Assembly: GCF_019355395.1 (NCBI RefSeq)
Contig: NZ_CP048829.1
Span: 868,001-932,000 of the forward strand
Origin: Chordicoccus furentiruminis
GTDB taxonomy: Bacteria > Bacillota > Clostridia > Lachnospirales > Lachnospiraceae
Length of the DNA stretch: 64,000 bases
Direction: 5' to 3'
The notes under the pieces were generated by a model. The model was not told where the DNA came from and did not search any database. It saw only the letters and a list, made by a program, of their open reading frames with translations. Position numbers and translations under genes: made by a program. This document shows positions 17,254 through 27,026 of the stretch, piece after piece. Position 1 is the first letter of the stretch. Each line of letters opens with the position of its first letter.

Positions 17254-18072
17254 TTACGGCAGGACGCAGTTGATCGCGATCCCCGCCGGCGTGACCAGAA
17301 AAGGATCCGCCGGCTTCACCGTATGGATGCCCGTCACCTTTTCAAACACAGCCTCAATTCCTGTAAGACAGCAGGTACCGCCGCACAGATAGATCGTGTC
17401 CGCCTCCTCAGGCTTCACATATTTCGTGACGATCGTGGCCATCTTCTCCACGACCGGACGGACGACCGGCATAATCTCCTTGTGCCTGCTGTAATCCTGC
17501 TTGATCTTCTCCGCTTCCTCAAAGGAAATATGATAATTGCCTGCCAGCACCAGAGAAAGATGGGTTCCGCCCGTCGGTTCATCCTCTGTCTGGACTACTT
17601 TTCCGTCCCGGAACACAGCCAGTCCCGTCGTACCGCCGCCGATATCTACCACCACGCCGTCCCGGATCCGGTAGATCGAGTTGGCAGCCGTGGGCTCGTC
17701 CAGCACGTTCGTGACCTCGAAGCCCGCTCCTTCCGCCACATACTGGTGGGTCCGGACGCTGGACTCTGTGCCCGCCGGCATCGCGATGGCGCACTCGGTC
17801 AGCTCTCTGCCAAGCCTTTCCTCCAGTTTTGCCTTCAGCTCCCTGACGATCCGGCTGGCACCGGTATAATCCACCACCACGCCGTCCCGCAGCACGCTCG
17901 CCGCCTGCTTCTCACAGGCGACAGGCTCGTTATTCTCATCCAGCACCACCAGAACGATGTAGGCCGTTCCCAGGTCCAGCCCCGTCTTCAGCCGGCCTTT
18001 GGCCGGAAAGACGGTCTGCTGTGATCCGGAGACTTTGGCCATATAGTCATCGATTCGCTTGACATCCAACAT
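17254..18072 (-). CDS. eutJ: EutJ Hsp70/actin-like ATPase
   Basis: 272 residues. Actin/Hsp70 nucleotide-binding motifs are clear: KTGLDLGTAYIVLVVLD near residue 26, NVLDEPTAANSIY near 137 and GVVVDIGGGTTGLAVF near 153. EutJ is a chaperone-like factor of the eut operon with no proven substrate. The start at 18072 follows GGAGCGGACGG. It lies downstream of pduL. Confidence 0.93.
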   Translation of the reverse strand: MLDVKRIDDYMAKVSGSQQTVFPAKGRLKTGLDLGTAYIVLVVLDENNEPVACEKQAASVLRDGVVVDYTGASRIVRELKAKLEERLGRELTECAIAMPAGTESSVRTHQYVAEGAGFEVTNVLDEPTAANSIYRIRDGVVVDIGGGTTGLAVFRDGKVVQTEDEPTGGTHLSLVLAGNYHISFEEAEKIKQDYSRHKEIMPVVRPVVEKMATIVTKYVKPEEADTIYLCGGTCCLTGIEAVFEKVTGIHTVKPADPFLVTPAGIAINCVLP

Positions 18073-18159
18073 GAACCGTCCGCTCCTTAGCGATTATTTA
18101 TTTTCGATTTATCCTTCGTTGTCCGCAATCCGCACCCGATGCGGAGCCGCTTTCCTTAT

Positions 18160-18810
18160 TCACCAGCTGCGGCTTCTGCCGATGCCCTCTTTGCTGATCT
18201 TCCGGATGATGCGGCCCATCGTGAATCCGTGGACAAAGGCCGCATTCGCCTCATCGAAATCGATGTGCATCTTGCAGCTGAATTTCGGGCTCACCCGGAT
18301 GATCACGTCCTCAAAGATCACGGGTCTGTCACTGAGCACCTCGACCGCTACCCGGTCCTTATCCTTCAGATCCAGCAGCAGCGAATCCCTCTGCGTCACA
18401 TGGATGTGGTTGTGGGCAATGATGACCCCTTCCCTGATGTCCAGGCTTCCGCAGGGTCCCTCGATGGTGATCGCGCCCGAGCCGGCGACATCGCCGGATT
18501 CCCTGAGCGGCGCGTCCACGCCGAGCGCCACGCAGTCGCTCTTCGAGAGCTCAACCTGTGTCGCGGCACGGCACGGACCGAGCACGGCGACCCGTTCCAT
18601 CCTCTTCTTCGGTCCGACCAGCGTCACCCGCTGCTGGGACAGGAACTGTCCCGGCTGGGACAACGGCCTCGCCGGCTCCAGCACAGCGCCTTTGCCGAAG
18701 AGCACCTCCACGTCCTCCTTCGTCAGGTGAACATGTTTCGCGGACACCTCAATTTCCACAAGTCCGGCCATATGGATCGAATCCATTACCGCCGATACCA
18801 GATCTTTCAT
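18160..18810 (-). CDS. pduL: PduL-type phosphate acyltransferase
   Basis: 216 residues. It converts acetyl-CoA and phosphate to acetyl phosphate and CoA, recycling CoA inside the shell; in this operon it replaces EutD. Zn-binding and family motifs are VEIEVSAKHVHLTKED near residue 18, IIAHNHIHVTQRD near 129 and the C-terminal SCKMHIDFDEANA. Its start overlaps the eutT stop by 4 bases, showing translational coupling. Confidence 0.93.
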   Translation of the reverse strand: MKDLVSAVMDSIHMAGLVEIEVSAKHVHLTKEDVEVLFGKGAVLEPARPLSQPGQFLSQQRVTLVGPKKRMERVAVLGPCRAATQVELSKSDCVALGVDAPLRESGDVAGSGAITIEGPCGSLDIREGVIIAHNHIHVTQRDSLLLDLKDKDRVAVEVLSDRPVIFEDVIIRVSPKFSCKMHIDFDEANAAFVHGFTMGRIIRKISKEGIGRSRSW

Positions 18811-19637
18811 CGACTGCCTCCCTCGTCATACTGTCCGGCCAGATACTTGCACATCATGATATGCAGAGCGCTGGACAGACGGTTCAGTTCTTCGATGATG
18901 TCGCTCCGGGTGTACTTGCTTCCTTCCCGGAAGGCACTGCAGGCGGCCACCTCCGTCTCACGGATCGAGGAACGCAGCTGATTCAGCAGCGCGTATTCCG
19001 TCCCCATGGAGTAATCGGGCAGCACCATCTGCTTGATGTTGTAGAACTTCATCGGATTGTGGGAGTGCTCCCTCAGCTCCTCGTGTGTCAGTCCGATTGT
19101 CGTCCGGCTGACCAGAGGCTCATCCAGCACATCACACCGCATCAGCTCCCGCAGATGCTTCAGAATATCGCCGAGATCCTGAACCAGCGCGCCGCAGCCC
19201 GAAGAGGCGCAGATCAGCGCCTGATCCAGAACCACCAGCGACTGGAGAGAGTCAAGCTTTCCCCGGAAAAGAATCCTCGGATGATCCTTCGTCACCAGCT
19301 TGTTGCCGAAGAGCTGCGTCATATGCTCCGGTTTCTCATAGTAAAAGGCCCCGGTCTCATAATCCTCATACTTCGGCTTTTCCGGCTGCTGGACGACAAC
19401 CTTCACCGGCTCGCTTTCCGGCACCGGGGTCGCCACGATCTTCGGCTTCTCCGTTTTCTCAGGCTCCGCCGTTTTTCTGATTTCCTGAAAACTGCCTTCT
19501 CTCTGGAAGCGGATCTTGCGCTGCTGCAGGTACTCTCTGGCGGCAGGTGTGAGGATCTTCCCTTCCGGAATCACATAGACTTCCGGCTGTGAATTTCTCA
19601 GTTCATAACGAAGGATTTCTTCAGTGATTGCTTTCAT
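18807..19637 (-). CDS. eutT: EutT corrinoid adenosyltransferase
   Basis: 276 residues. It makes AdoCbl, the EutBC cofactor, from cobalamin and ATP. The N-terminus (VIPEGKILTPAAREYLQQRKIRF) and the C-terminal helical bundle (RETEVAACSAFREG and RLSSALHIMMCKYLAGQ) fit EutT. The enterobacterial metal motif H-x11-CC-x2-C is absent, as also reported for Listeria-type EutT. This predicts a metal-independent enzyme. It overlaps pduL by 4 bases. Confidence 0.9.
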   Translation of the reverse strand: MKAITEEILRYELRNSQPEVYVIPEGKILTPAAREYLQQRKIRFQREGSFQEIRKTAEPEKTEKPKIVATPVPESEPVKVVVQQPEKPKYEDYETGAFYYEKPEHMTQLFGNKLVTKDHPRILFRGKLDSLQSLVVLDQALICASSGCGALVQDLGDILKHLRELMRCDVLDEPLVSRTTIGLTHEELREHSHNPMKFYNIKQMVLPDYSMGTEYALLNQLRSSIRETEVAACSAFREGSKYTRSDIIEELNRLSSALHIMMCKYLAGQYDEGGSR

Positions 19638-19666
19638 GCACCTTCACTCCTCCCGTTATCGTATCG

Positions 19667-19693
19667 GGGAGCCTTCCGTTTCGGAAGGCTCCC
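19667..19693 (-). other. Perfect 12-bp hairpin between eutM and eutT
   Basis: Minus strand GGGAGCCTTCCG, an AAA loop, then the exact complement. No T-tract follows, so it is not a simple terminator. It lies directly after the second of two eutM genes. It could protect the 3' end of the abundant shell-protein mRNA and lower expression of eutT and later genes. Confidence 0.6.
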
Positions 19694-19700
19694 GGGAAAC

Positions 19701-19988
19701 TCACTCTCCCAGCTTCGGCAGAATGAACTCCACCTCCTGATGCGGTCTCGGGATGACATGCACGCTGACCAGCTCGCCGACTCTCTCCGCCGCTGCCGCG
19801 CCTGCGTCGGTCGCTGCCTTGACGGCGCCGACATCGCCTCTCACCATCACGGTCACAAGGCCGCCGCCCACATGGACCTTGCCGATCAGACGGACGTTCG
19901 CCGCCTTGACCATCGCATCAGCCGCCTCAATGGAGGCAACCAGGCCCTTCGTTTCGATCATTCCAAGTGCTTCCGTCATATTCGCCAT
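19701..19988 (-). CDS. eutM: EutM major hexameric shell protein (copy 2)
   Basis: 95 residues, a single BMC domain: [20 protein letters not shown], then [19 protein letters not shown] and [15 protein letters not shown]-type end. EutM tiles the shell facets. It is nearly identical to the neighbouring copy at 19995-20282, with differences mainly at the two ends (N-terminus MANMTE against MAVVQ; last residues LPKLGE against LPSLKKE). The pair lies 6 bases apart. Confidence 0.96.
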   Translation of the reverse strand: MANMTEALGMIETKGLVASIEAADAMVKAANVRLIGKVHVGGGLVTVMVRGDVGAVKAATDAGAAAAERVGELVSVHVIPRPHQEVEFILPKLGE

Positions 19989-19994
19989 GATTCT

Positions 19995-20282
19995 TTACTC
20001 CTTCTTCAGAGAGGGAAGAATGTACTCCACCTCTTCATGCGGTCTCGGGATGACATGGACGCTGATCAGCTCGCCGACTCTCTCCGCTGCCGCGGCGCCC
20101 GCGTCAGTCGCTGCCTTGACGGCGCCGACATCGCCTCTCACCATCACGGTCACAAGACCGCCGCCCACATGCTCCTTGCCGATCAGGGTGACGTTCGCCG
20201 CCTTGACCATCGCATCAGCCGCCTCGATCGAAGCGACAAGACCTTTTGTCTCAATCATTCCCAGTGCCTGCACAACTGCCAT
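19995..20282 (-). CDS. eutM: EutM major hexameric shell protein (copy 1)
   Basis: 95 residues with the same BMC domain as the next gene ([36 protein letters not shown]). It has an AAAGGAGAG ribosome site. The tandem duplication is recent, judging by DNA-level similarity across most of the two genes. Doubling the gene should raise the dose of the main shell tile. Confidence 0.96.
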   Translation of the reverse strand: MAVVQALGMIETKGLVASIEAADAMVKAANVTLIGKEHVGGGLVTVMVRGDVGAVKAATDAGAAAAERVGELISVHVIPRPHEEVEYILPSLKKE

Positions 20283-20324
20283 AATCCGTTACTCTCCTTT
20301 CTCTGACCGCCGGTACGCTTCAGC

Positions 20325-21803
20325 TCAAAGAGCCTTCAGCTTGGCGATTACACTCTTCACAATTTCGTCGATGTCCACATTGCTGAGATCCGGTGTGCTG
20401 TCCACGCCGTCAATGCAGTCCGCGATTTCCTGCTTGATGTCCTCCAGCTCCTTCTGGCCGTAGGCAACATAGCGCTTGTTCAGCAGCTGCATCGGGCCGA
20501 CGTTCTCGCTGGTTGCGCTTCCGCCGACCGCGCCGCAGCCCAGCGTAAGAGCCGGCTGAAGGTTCGTGGTGGCGCCGATGCCGCCCAGCGTGCTCGGCGT
20601 GTTGACGATGATTCTGGACGCCGGCACACGCTTCGCGAAATAGTCAACCATCTCGTCGTTCTTGGTGTGCATGGAGAATGTGTGGCCCGCGCCTTCATAG
20701 TAGAGAATCTCGCAGACCTTGTCGCAGACATCCACATAGTCGGTTCCGGTGTAGAAGCCCATGATCGGTCCGAGCTTCTCGTTGGAGTACGGATGGCCGC
20801 GGCCTACGCCGGTCTCCCGCGCGATGAGGACTCTCGCGTCGGCCGGGACCTTGTCGAGATGCGCCAGCTCCGCAATCGTCGCGACGCTCTTGCCTACGAT
20901 CTCAGGGTTCATGGTTCCGTTCGCGCGGAGGATGAACTTGCCCAGTTTCTCGCGCTCTTCCTCATCCAGGAAGTAAGCGCCCTGACGCTCGAACTCGGCC
21001 TGAACCGCCGGCACCATATCCTCGTCGCAGATGATGGACTGCTCGGAGGCGCAGATCGTGCCGTTGTCGAACGTCTCGGAGTCGAGAATCCGCTTGACCG
21101 CCAGAGGCAGGTCGCATGTCTTCTCAAGATAGGCCGGTCCGTTGCCCGGTCCGACGCCGATCGCCGGCGTGCCGGAGGAATAAGCCGCGCGTACCATCGC
21201 AGAGCCGCCGGTCGCAAGGATCAGCGATACATCCCTGTGATGCATCAGGGTGGTCGTCGCCTCCATCGTCGGAATGCTGATGCAGGAAACCAGGTTCTCG
21301 TTGGCGCCCGCCTCGGCGATCGCCTGACGGATGACCTTCACCGCCTCCATGATGCTGCGAAGCGCGGTGGGGTGCGGCGAGAAAACGATGGCATTCCCGG
21401 ACTTGATTGAAATCTCAGACTTGTAGAATGCCGTGGATGTCGGGTTTGTGGACGGAATCAGACCGGCGATCACGCCGACCGGAACCGCGATGACACGCAG
21501 TCCCTTCTCATCGTCGCGCTCAAGCTCGCCGATGGTCTTCATATCCTTGATGTGCTCATAGACACCCCGGCTTGCAAATACGTTTTTGATCACCTTGTCG
21601 TCGACCTTGCCGAAGCCGGTGTCTTCCTGCGCCATCTTGGCCAGACGCTTCGCGTTGCGCACGCCGGCGTCCGCAATGCAGCGGACGATGTGATCAACCT
21701 GCGCCTGATTCATACGGGCCAGTTCGCGCTGGGCTTCCTTCGCGGATTCCACCAGCTCTCTGACCTCCTGAACAGACATCAGATCCTTATCAATCAGTTT
21801 CAT
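20325..21803 (-). CDS. eutE: EutE CoA-acylating acetaldehyde dehydrogenase
   Basis: 492 residues. It oxidises acetaldehyde with CoA and NAD to acetyl-CoA. The catalytic Cys is in FDNGTICASEQS near residue 243; the cofactor region is LATGGSAMVRAAY and GVGPGNGPAYLE. A C-terminal tail after ELEDIKQEIADC is flexible and ends in a short amphipathic helix, NVDIDEIVKSVIAKLKAL, which looks like an encapsulation peptide placed at the C-terminus. The start follows AGGAGTG. Confidence 0.95.
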   Translation of the reverse strand: MKLIDKDLMSVQEVRELVESAKEAQRELARMNQAQVDHIVRCIADAGVRNAKRLAKMAQEDTGFGKVDDKVIKNVFASRGVYEHIKDMKTIGELERDDEKGLRVIAVPVGVIAGLIPSTNPTSTAFYKSEISIKSGNAIVFSPHPTALRSIMEAVKVIRQAIAEAGANENLVSCISIPTMEATTTLMHHRDVSLILATGGSAMVRAAYSSGTPAIGVGPGNGPAYLEKTCDLPLAVKRILDSETFDNGTICASEQSIICDEDMVPAVQAEFERQGAYFLDEEEREKLGKFILRANGTMNPEIVGKSVATIAELAHLDKVPADARVLIARETGVGRGHPYSNEKLGPIMGFYTGTDYVDVCDKVCEILYYEGAGHTFSMHTKNDEMVDYFAKRVPASRIIVNTPSTLGGIGATTNLQPALTLGCGAVGGSATSENVGPMQLLNKRYVAYGQKELEDIKQEIADCIDGVDSTPDLSNVDIDEIVKSVIAKLKAL

Positions 21804-21826
21804 ATGAGAACACTCCTATTTTTCTT

Positions 21827-22507
21827 TCATTCCCGGGCAATCTGTCTGCTCAGGAACTCTGTGATCTTCTCCACCAGCTCTTCCTTCTTGGCGAAGCGGA
21901 TCTCCTGTCTCGTCATGTTGTCGATGCCCAGCTGTCTCGCAATGTCTCTCAGACGGACGACTCTGAGGCTCTGAAGCGCCTCGGGCGTGTATCTGAGTCC
22001 GGCCGGGTCTTCCTTTGCAGTGCCGGAGACGGCGGATTCGGGCTCGGCGGATTTCTCCTGAACCGGAGGATTCTCCGCCGGACGCTCCGGGCTCTGCTCC
22101 GCCTCGTCCTTCACCGTCGGCTGTTCCGGCTCCTCCGGTTCAGCCGCCGTTCCGGACGGATCCGGCCCGGAAGGAGCGCCGGACGCCGGTCCGTCCGTTC
22201 CGTCCGGTCCCTCGGGATCCGTCGGACCGCAGGGCTTTTTCAAAGTATCGAGGATGCCCTCCGTCTCGGGATGCGGCCGGGGAATCACATGCACGCTGAT
22301 CAGCTCTCCCACTCTCTCGGCCGCCGCCGCGCCGGCGTCTGTCGCCGCCTTTACGGCGCCCACGTCTCCGCGCACCATCACGGTGACCAGCCCGCCGCCG
22401 ATGTGCGTCTTGCACTGAAGCGATACATTGGCAGCTTTCAGCATGGCGTCAGCAGCCTCGATCGAAGGAACCAGGCCGCGGGTTTCGATCATGCCTAGCG
22501 CTTGCAT
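21827..22507 (-). CDS. EutK-like shell protein: BMC domain plus Rho-N/SAP-like tail
   Basis: 226 residues. The N-terminal BMC domain (1 to about 90; [20 protein letters not shown]) is close to EutM. A Pro/Glu/Gly-rich linker (about 95-165) leads to a compact basic C-terminal domain. That domain, [20 protein letters not shown] then [13 protein letters not shown], resembles the Rho N-terminal/SAP helical fold. E. coli EutK also joins a BMC domain to a putative nucleic-acid-binding tail, but of a different helix-turn-helix type. The tail may bind nucleic acid or anchor cargo. Confidence 0.85.
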   Translation of the reverse strand: MQALGMIETRGLVPSIEAADAMLKAANVSLQCKTHIGGGLVTVMVRGDVGAVKAATDAGAAAAERVGELISVHVIPRPHPETEGILDTLKKPCGPTDPEGPDGTDGPASGAPSGPDPSGTAAEPEEPEQPTVKDEAEQSPERPAENPPVQEKSAEPESAVSGTAKEDPAGLRYTPEALQSLRVVRLRDIARQLGIDNMTRQEIRFAKKEELVEKITEFLSRQIARE

Positions 22508-22529
22508 CGTACCTCCCTTTCTCCGTCAG

Positions 22530-23180
22530 TCATTCCTTCGGACGGTCGGCAACCGATTCCACCGCTGCCGCGAACGCGTCGCACGCGGACTTGCAGGCGG
22601 ACTGGCTTCCGGTCAGAAGGGCGCCGCCGAAGTTGGTCTCTGAAGGCGGTGCATAGAGGACGCAGCACTTCACGTCGGCTGCCTTCAGCGCCGCATCCAC
22701 GCCGTACATGGATTCCAGCGGAGGCGCGATCAGATACGCGATCGCCTCGCCCTCGGCGATGCCGCAGGAAGCGGACAGGTAGGAGCCTGTGCGGGAAATG
22801 CAGTGCGCATAGTAGCAGATCGAGTCGTCATCATTGGCGGACACAAAGTGGCAGACATTCTCGATCATATCGATGCAGGCGTCGAGGCCGGCCTTTGCCT
22901 CGGCCGGATTCGGAGCCGCGAGGATGCCGATGATTTCACCGGCCAGCTTCGTGTTGGCGTTGGCGCTTCCGGCATACATACTCTTCGCGTAGACCACTTC
23001 GCAGTCAGCCTTCTTGGTCGCCTCGTCGAGAGCGGTGTAGGTGACATCATCGATGTCAGCCGTGATCAGCGCCAGCGATTTCTGATCCGGTCTCAGCTCC
23101 AGCTTGGCCGCCAGATCAGGGGAGACGTTGGGGATCAGTCTGGTTGCGAGAACCTTCGCGCAAATAGGGTCTCTTTTCAT
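22530..23180 (-). CDS. eutL: EutL trimeric tandem-BMC shell protein
   Basis: 216 residues, full length. It contains two permuted BMC domains (about 1-105 and 110-210), with ATRLIPNVSPDLAAKLELRP at the start and SQSACKSACDAFAAAVESV at the end. EutL forms trimers with a large gated pore for substrates or cofactors, and ethanolamine binds at the pore. A GTGGAGGT site precedes the start. Confidence 0.95.
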   Translation of the reverse strand: MKRDPICAKVLATRLIPNVSPDLAAKLELRPDQKSLALITADIDDVTYTALDEATKKADCEVVYAKSMYAGSANANTKLAGEIIGILAAPNPAEAKAGLDACIDMIENVCHFVSANDDDSICYYAHCISRTGSYLSASCGIAEGEAIAYLIAPPLESMYGVDAALKAADVKCCVLYAPPSETNFGGALLTGSQSACKSACDAFAAAVESVADRPKE

Positions 23181-23201
23181 TTTCTATTACCTCCACATGG
23201 A

Positions 23202-24158
23202 TTACAGTTTCAGGTCAGTGCCGCTGGCTTTCTTCTCCAGCATGATCTTGATGATTTCCGCAATGTGCGCGCCTGCTTCCGCCGGATTGGTTCCTGCGCT
23301 GTGAATGTTGGAAACGACGGTTCTTCTCGCTTCCGGCATCCCGACGGTCGCCTTGTAAGCGATGTAAGCCGACATCGAGGTCGCGGTGATGAGGCCCGGG
23401 CGCTCGCCGATCAGGGTACAGACCACATCGGCTCCGGTCAGCTCGCAGATCTCGTCCTCAACGGCGACGCGGCCGTACTTGACGAAGAACGGAGTGCCTA
23501 CATCAATATGATAGCTCTGAAGTCCCTGCATGATCGCCGGAAGAAGGTCGGCTGTGTTGGCCGCCACGGCTGCTGAGGAAAGTCCGTCGGAGACATAGAT
23601 CTGAACCGTCGGGTTCTTCTTGCATTTCTCCTTGATGGTCTCCACCGCCTCCGGGCTCAGCTTACGGCCGAGGTCCGGTCTGGTAAGGTAGGTATCCTTG
23701 CTGTCGCACTGCGTCTGAACGATGAAGAGGCCCTGGCTCTTGACAAAGTCCTCATCCACGTCGTTGAAGACGGCGTCCTGAGCCGCGGAATGAGCCGCGC
23801 GGAACTCCAGCTGCGGCAGCGTCTTGTATCTGGCTCCCGCCTTGCCGATGCCGAGACGGCAGGGTGCCGCCTTCTTCTGCTCGGCATACGCTTCGCCGTT
23901 CACAGGGTTGTCAACAAGGTACTGGGTGCGGATGTCGATCTTTGTGATATCCGGAAGCTCTCCGTCCTCGACGACAGAGGGCTCAAGCTTAACCCCCTTG
24001 GATGGGATGCAGAGGCCTTCGCCGGCGGCTGCCGCTGCGGGCGCCTTGGCCGCGCAGGTCTCCTTCTGCGGCTCACCTGTCACCGCCGCGCTCCCTGTGC
24101 CCAGATTCATTTCCTTCAGTACTTCCTCAATGATTGATTTTAAATCCTTGTTTTCCAT
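23202..24158 (-). CDS. eutC: EutC ethanolamine ammonia-lyase small subunit
   Basis: 318 residues. The first helix [19 protein letters not shown] and the Ala-rich linker (about 20-50) fit the known encapsulation signal of EutC. The core begins [19 protein letters not shown]; AdoCbl-contact regions include [20 protein letters not shown] and [18 protein letters not shown]. With EutB it forms the AdoCbl-dependent lyase (EutBC). It lies 20 bases after eutB with an AGGAGGTGAC site. Confidence 0.97.
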   Translation of the reverse strand: MENKDLKSIIEEVLKEMNLGTGSAAVTGEPQKETCAAKAPAAAAAGEGLCIPSKGVKLEPSVVEDGELPDITKIDIRTQYLVDNPVNGEAYAEQKKAAPCRLGIGKAGARYKTLPQLEFRAAHSAAQDAVFNDVDEDFVKSQGLFIVQTQCDSKDTYLTRPDLGRKLSPEAVETIKEKCKKNPTVQIYVSDGLSSAAVAANTADLLPAIMQGLQSYHIDVGTPFFVKYGRVAVEDEICELTGADVVCTLIGERPGLITATSMSAYIAYKATVGMPEARRTVVSNIHSAGTNPAEAGAHIAEIIKIMLEKKASGTDLKL

Positions 24159-24178
24159 TTACTCTGTCACCTCCTCTC

Positions 24179-25549
24179 TTATTTCGTCATGAACACGGAC
24201 GCGTCGCCGGCGAGCTTGGTCAGCTTGCCGTTCTCAGAGAATCCCATCTTCTCCAGCCACATATCGAACTCATGGATCGGGCGGAGGCCGTAGATCTCAC
24301 GCAGAGAAGCCGCTTCATGATATCCGGTGCACTGATACATCAGCATGCAGTCGTCGCCTTCCGGAACGCCCATGATGTAGTTGCAGCCGGCGGAAACCAG
24401 CAGAGCCGCAAGGTTCTCGATGTCGTTCTGGTCCGCTTTCATGTGGTTCGTGTAGCAGGCGTCGCAGCCCATCGGGATGCCCGTCAGCTTGCCCATGAAA
24501 TGGTCCTCAAGGCCGGCGCGGGTAACCTGCTTGGAATCGTACAGGTACTCCGGTCCGATGAAGCCGACAACCGTGTTGACAAGGAACGGCTGGAAGCGCT
24601 TCGCAAAGCCGTAGCATCTTGCCTCCATCGTCACCTGATCCCATCCGTTGTGCGCGTTGGACGAAAGCTCCGAGCCCTGGCCTGTCTCGAAGTACATGAC
24701 GTTCGGACCGGTCGCCGTGGAGTTGGTGAGCATCGTCTGACGGCCTTCCTCCAGCATCTCGGCGGTAAGACCGAATGCCTCGTTGCCCTTCTGGGAACCG
24801 GCGATGGACTGGAACATCAGGTCGAGCGGAGCGCCGAACTTCTTCGCCGCCTCCGTCTGAGTGGTCACGTGAGCGAGCACGCAGATCTGGGTCGGAACCT
24901 CCCACTTGTTCTTGAACTCATCAAACATCTTCAGGATACGAGCTACACTCTCAACCGAATCGTCAACCGGGTTGAGGCCGATGACCGCATCGCCGCATCC
25001 GAGGGAAAGACCTTCCATCACGGACGCGATGATGCCCTTGGGATCGTCTGTGGTGTGGTTCGGCTGAAGTCTGGACGAGAACGTGCCCGGAAGACCGATC
25101 GTGGTATTGCAGTGCGCGCTGACACGCATTTTCCTAGCTGCGTAGATCAGGTCGAGGTTGCTCATCAGCTTGCAGACGCCGGCGACCATCTCGCTGGTCA
25201 GTCCGCGGGATACGCGGCGGATCATCTCGGTCGTCGTGTTGATGTCCAGCAGCCACTCTCTGAACTCGGACACAGTCCAGTTCTTGATCTCGTTGAAGAT
25301 CTTCTCGTTGACGTCATCCTGGATGATGCGGGTCACTTCGTCTTCTTCGTAGGGAACCGCCGGGTTGTTACGCAGGTCATTCAGTGTCAGATTGGCGAGG
25401 ACGTACTTGGCCGCCACTCTCTCCTCTGCTGTCTCGGCGGCGATGCCTGCCAGTTTGTCGCCGGACTTCTCCTCGTTCGCCTTGGCCATAACCTCTCTCA
25501 CGGATTTGAACTCGTAAGTATGGCCAAACAGTCTTGTCTTAAGGATCAC
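24179..25549 (-). CDS. eutB: EutB ethanolamine ammonia-lyase large subunit
   Basis: 456 residues, full length. It is the catalytic TIM-barrel subunit that cleaves ethanolamine to acetaldehyde and ammonia by a radical route. Residues equivalent to the known active site are present: Arg and Gln in SSRLQPNH, Glu in VMYFETGQGSELS and Asp in MGCDACYTNHMKAD. The start is GTG at 25549 with GAGGTGAT upstream. It follows eutA by 15 bases. Confidence 0.97.
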   Translation of the reverse strand: MILKTRLFGHTYEFKSVREVMAKANEEKSGDKLAGIAAETAEERVAAKYVLANLTLNDLRNNPAVPYEEDEVTRIIQDDVNEKIFNEIKNWTVSEFREWLLDINTTTEMIRRVSRGLTSEMVAGVCKLMSNLDLIYAARKMRVSAHCNTTIGLPGTFSSRLQPNHTTDDPKGIIASVMEGLSLGCGDAVIGLNPVDDSVESVARILKMFDEFKNKWEVPTQICVLAHVTTQTEAAKKFGAPLDLMFQSIAGSQKGNEAFGLTAEMLEEGRQTMLTNSTATGPNVMYFETGQGSELSSNAHNGWDQVTMEARCYGFAKRFQPFLVNTVVGFIGPEYLYDSKQVTRAGLEDHFMGKLTGIPMGCDACYTNHMKADQNDIENLAALLVSAGCNYIMGVPEGDDCMLMYQCTGYHEAASLREIYGLRPIHEFDMWLEKMGFSENGKLTKLAGDASVFMTK

Positions 25550-25564
25550 TTTGTATCACCTCTC

Positions 25565-26998
25565 TCATGTATTAAAAACGAGTGTCTTGTTCACAACTGG
25601 TAAAACCGTGCCTCCGGCAAGAGGCTCGCCGATATCGATGTAGTCGCCGCCGGCCGTATGAATCCGGTCGATGCAGATAATGGGCTTCTTGAATTCAAGC
25701 TGTACATTGAGTGCGTTGCCCAGCACCTTGCCGATATCGTTCTCTACCACTACAATCAAAGGATAGTCGCTGTCGATCACCTCCCTGGCCCCTTTTATGA
25801 TTGACGCTGCCAGCTCCTGAACCTCCTTGAAGCTGGAGCGGTTCTCACCTGAAAATGCAATTGCAATCTGCTCGATCCTGCCCTCGCTGCGGAACAGCGG
25901 GATCTGGCTCTCGATGGAATGAATGAAGGACTCGGTCGTCTCCTCGTCCGCCTTCGACACCTTGAGCACCGGAATGTTCTTAAGCGGCAGCTTCGAACGG
26001 TCATACCGGATCGTGCTGCCCGAAACATCCGTTGCGTGCGTGCCGGCGCCCACCACGGTGGCCCGGATGGTCTCCTTCGCGCGGAACAGCTTCAGCGAGC
26101 CGAGCAGAGGATTCTCGCTGATCGCCCTTCCGAGCAGGACGCCGATGTCTCCGTACCGAAAGACATCCGTCTCGTTCGTGTTATACACACAGTCCGCGAC
26201 ACCGCCGGAATAAGTCACCGCGGCAATCCGCGGTTCTTCCGGGAGCATATGCCCGTCGTTGGTGTAAAGGGAGCGGTGTTCCGCATCCGCCTCCTCCAGA
26301 TGGAGCGCCTTGGCGAGCTCCCCGGCCATCAGCCGGCAGAGCTTCATCAGCTTCTCCGGATCGGCCCGCTCGCCCGCCTCGATCGAGATGCCGTGGCTGG
26401 CGGCAAGATCCTTCGTCTTGTGGAAGATGTAGGAAATCTTCCCGTTTTCCACCTTGATCAGCCGGCCTCCGATATCAAGGCAGCAGACGCCGCGCAGCGA
26501 TCCGTTCTGATAGACCGCAATATTCGTGGTGCCGCCTCCCACATCGAGGTTGGCCACCACGGTACGGTTTTCCTCCGACAGCACGTCCGCTCCGGCGCCC
26601 CTCGCCGCCAGTACCGACTCCAGATCCGGTCCGGCTGTGGCGACCACGAAGTCGCCGGCCAGGTCCGACAGCGCCTCGAGCACGTCGTTGGCATTCTTCT
26701 TTCTCGCCGTCTCGCCGGTGATGATCACCGCTCCGGTGGAGAGATCCTCCGGCTTCATGCCGGCGGCCTCATATTCCTTCCGGACAATCCGTTTGATTGC
26801 GTCCGCATCGATCTCCGTACCGGAGCGGAGCGGCGTGAAGTAGATCTGGCTCCGGTAGATGACCTCCTTCTCGACTATACTGACCCGCGGGACCGTATAG
26901 CTTCCGGCGACATTTTCGATGACCAGCCTGCTGAAAACCAGCTGGGTGGTCGATGTACCGATGTCGATGCCGACGCTTTTGATTACCTGTTTCGTCAT
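25565..26998 (-). CDS. eutA: EutA ethanolamine ammonia-lyase reactivase
   Basis: 477 residues with an Hsp70/actin-like ATPase fold: [19 protein letters not shown] at the N-terminus, [20 protein letters not shown] near 148 and [20 protein letters not shown] near 258. EutA exchanges damaged cobalamin on EutBC for fresh AdoCbl at the cost of ATP. Length and motifs are normal. Confidence 0.95.
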   Translation of the reverse strand: MTKQVIKSVGIDIGTSTTQLVFSRLVIENVAGSYTVPRVSIVEKEVIYRSQIYFTPLRSGTEIDADAIKRIVRKEYEAAGMKPEDLSTGAVIITGETARKKNANDVLEALSDLAGDFVVATAGPDLESVLAARGAGADVLSEENRTVVANLDVGGGTTNIAVYQNGSLRGVCCLDIGGRLIKVENGKISYIFHKTKDLAASHGISIEAGERADPEKLMKLCRLMAGELAKALHLEEADAEHRSLYTNDGHMLPEEPRIAAVTYSGGVADCVYNTNETDVFRYGDIGVLLGRAISENPLLGSLKLFRAKETIRATVVGAGTHATDVSGSTIRYDRSKLPLKNIPVLKVSKADEETTESFIHSIESQIPLFRSEGRIEQIAIAFSGENRSSFKEVQELAASIIKGAREVIDSDYPLIVVVENDIGKVLGNALNVQLEFKKPIICIDRIHTAGGDYIDIGEPLAGGTVLPVVNKTLVFNT

Positions 26999-27026
26999 TT
27001 CCTGCCCTTTCCGAACTCCGGCCGCT

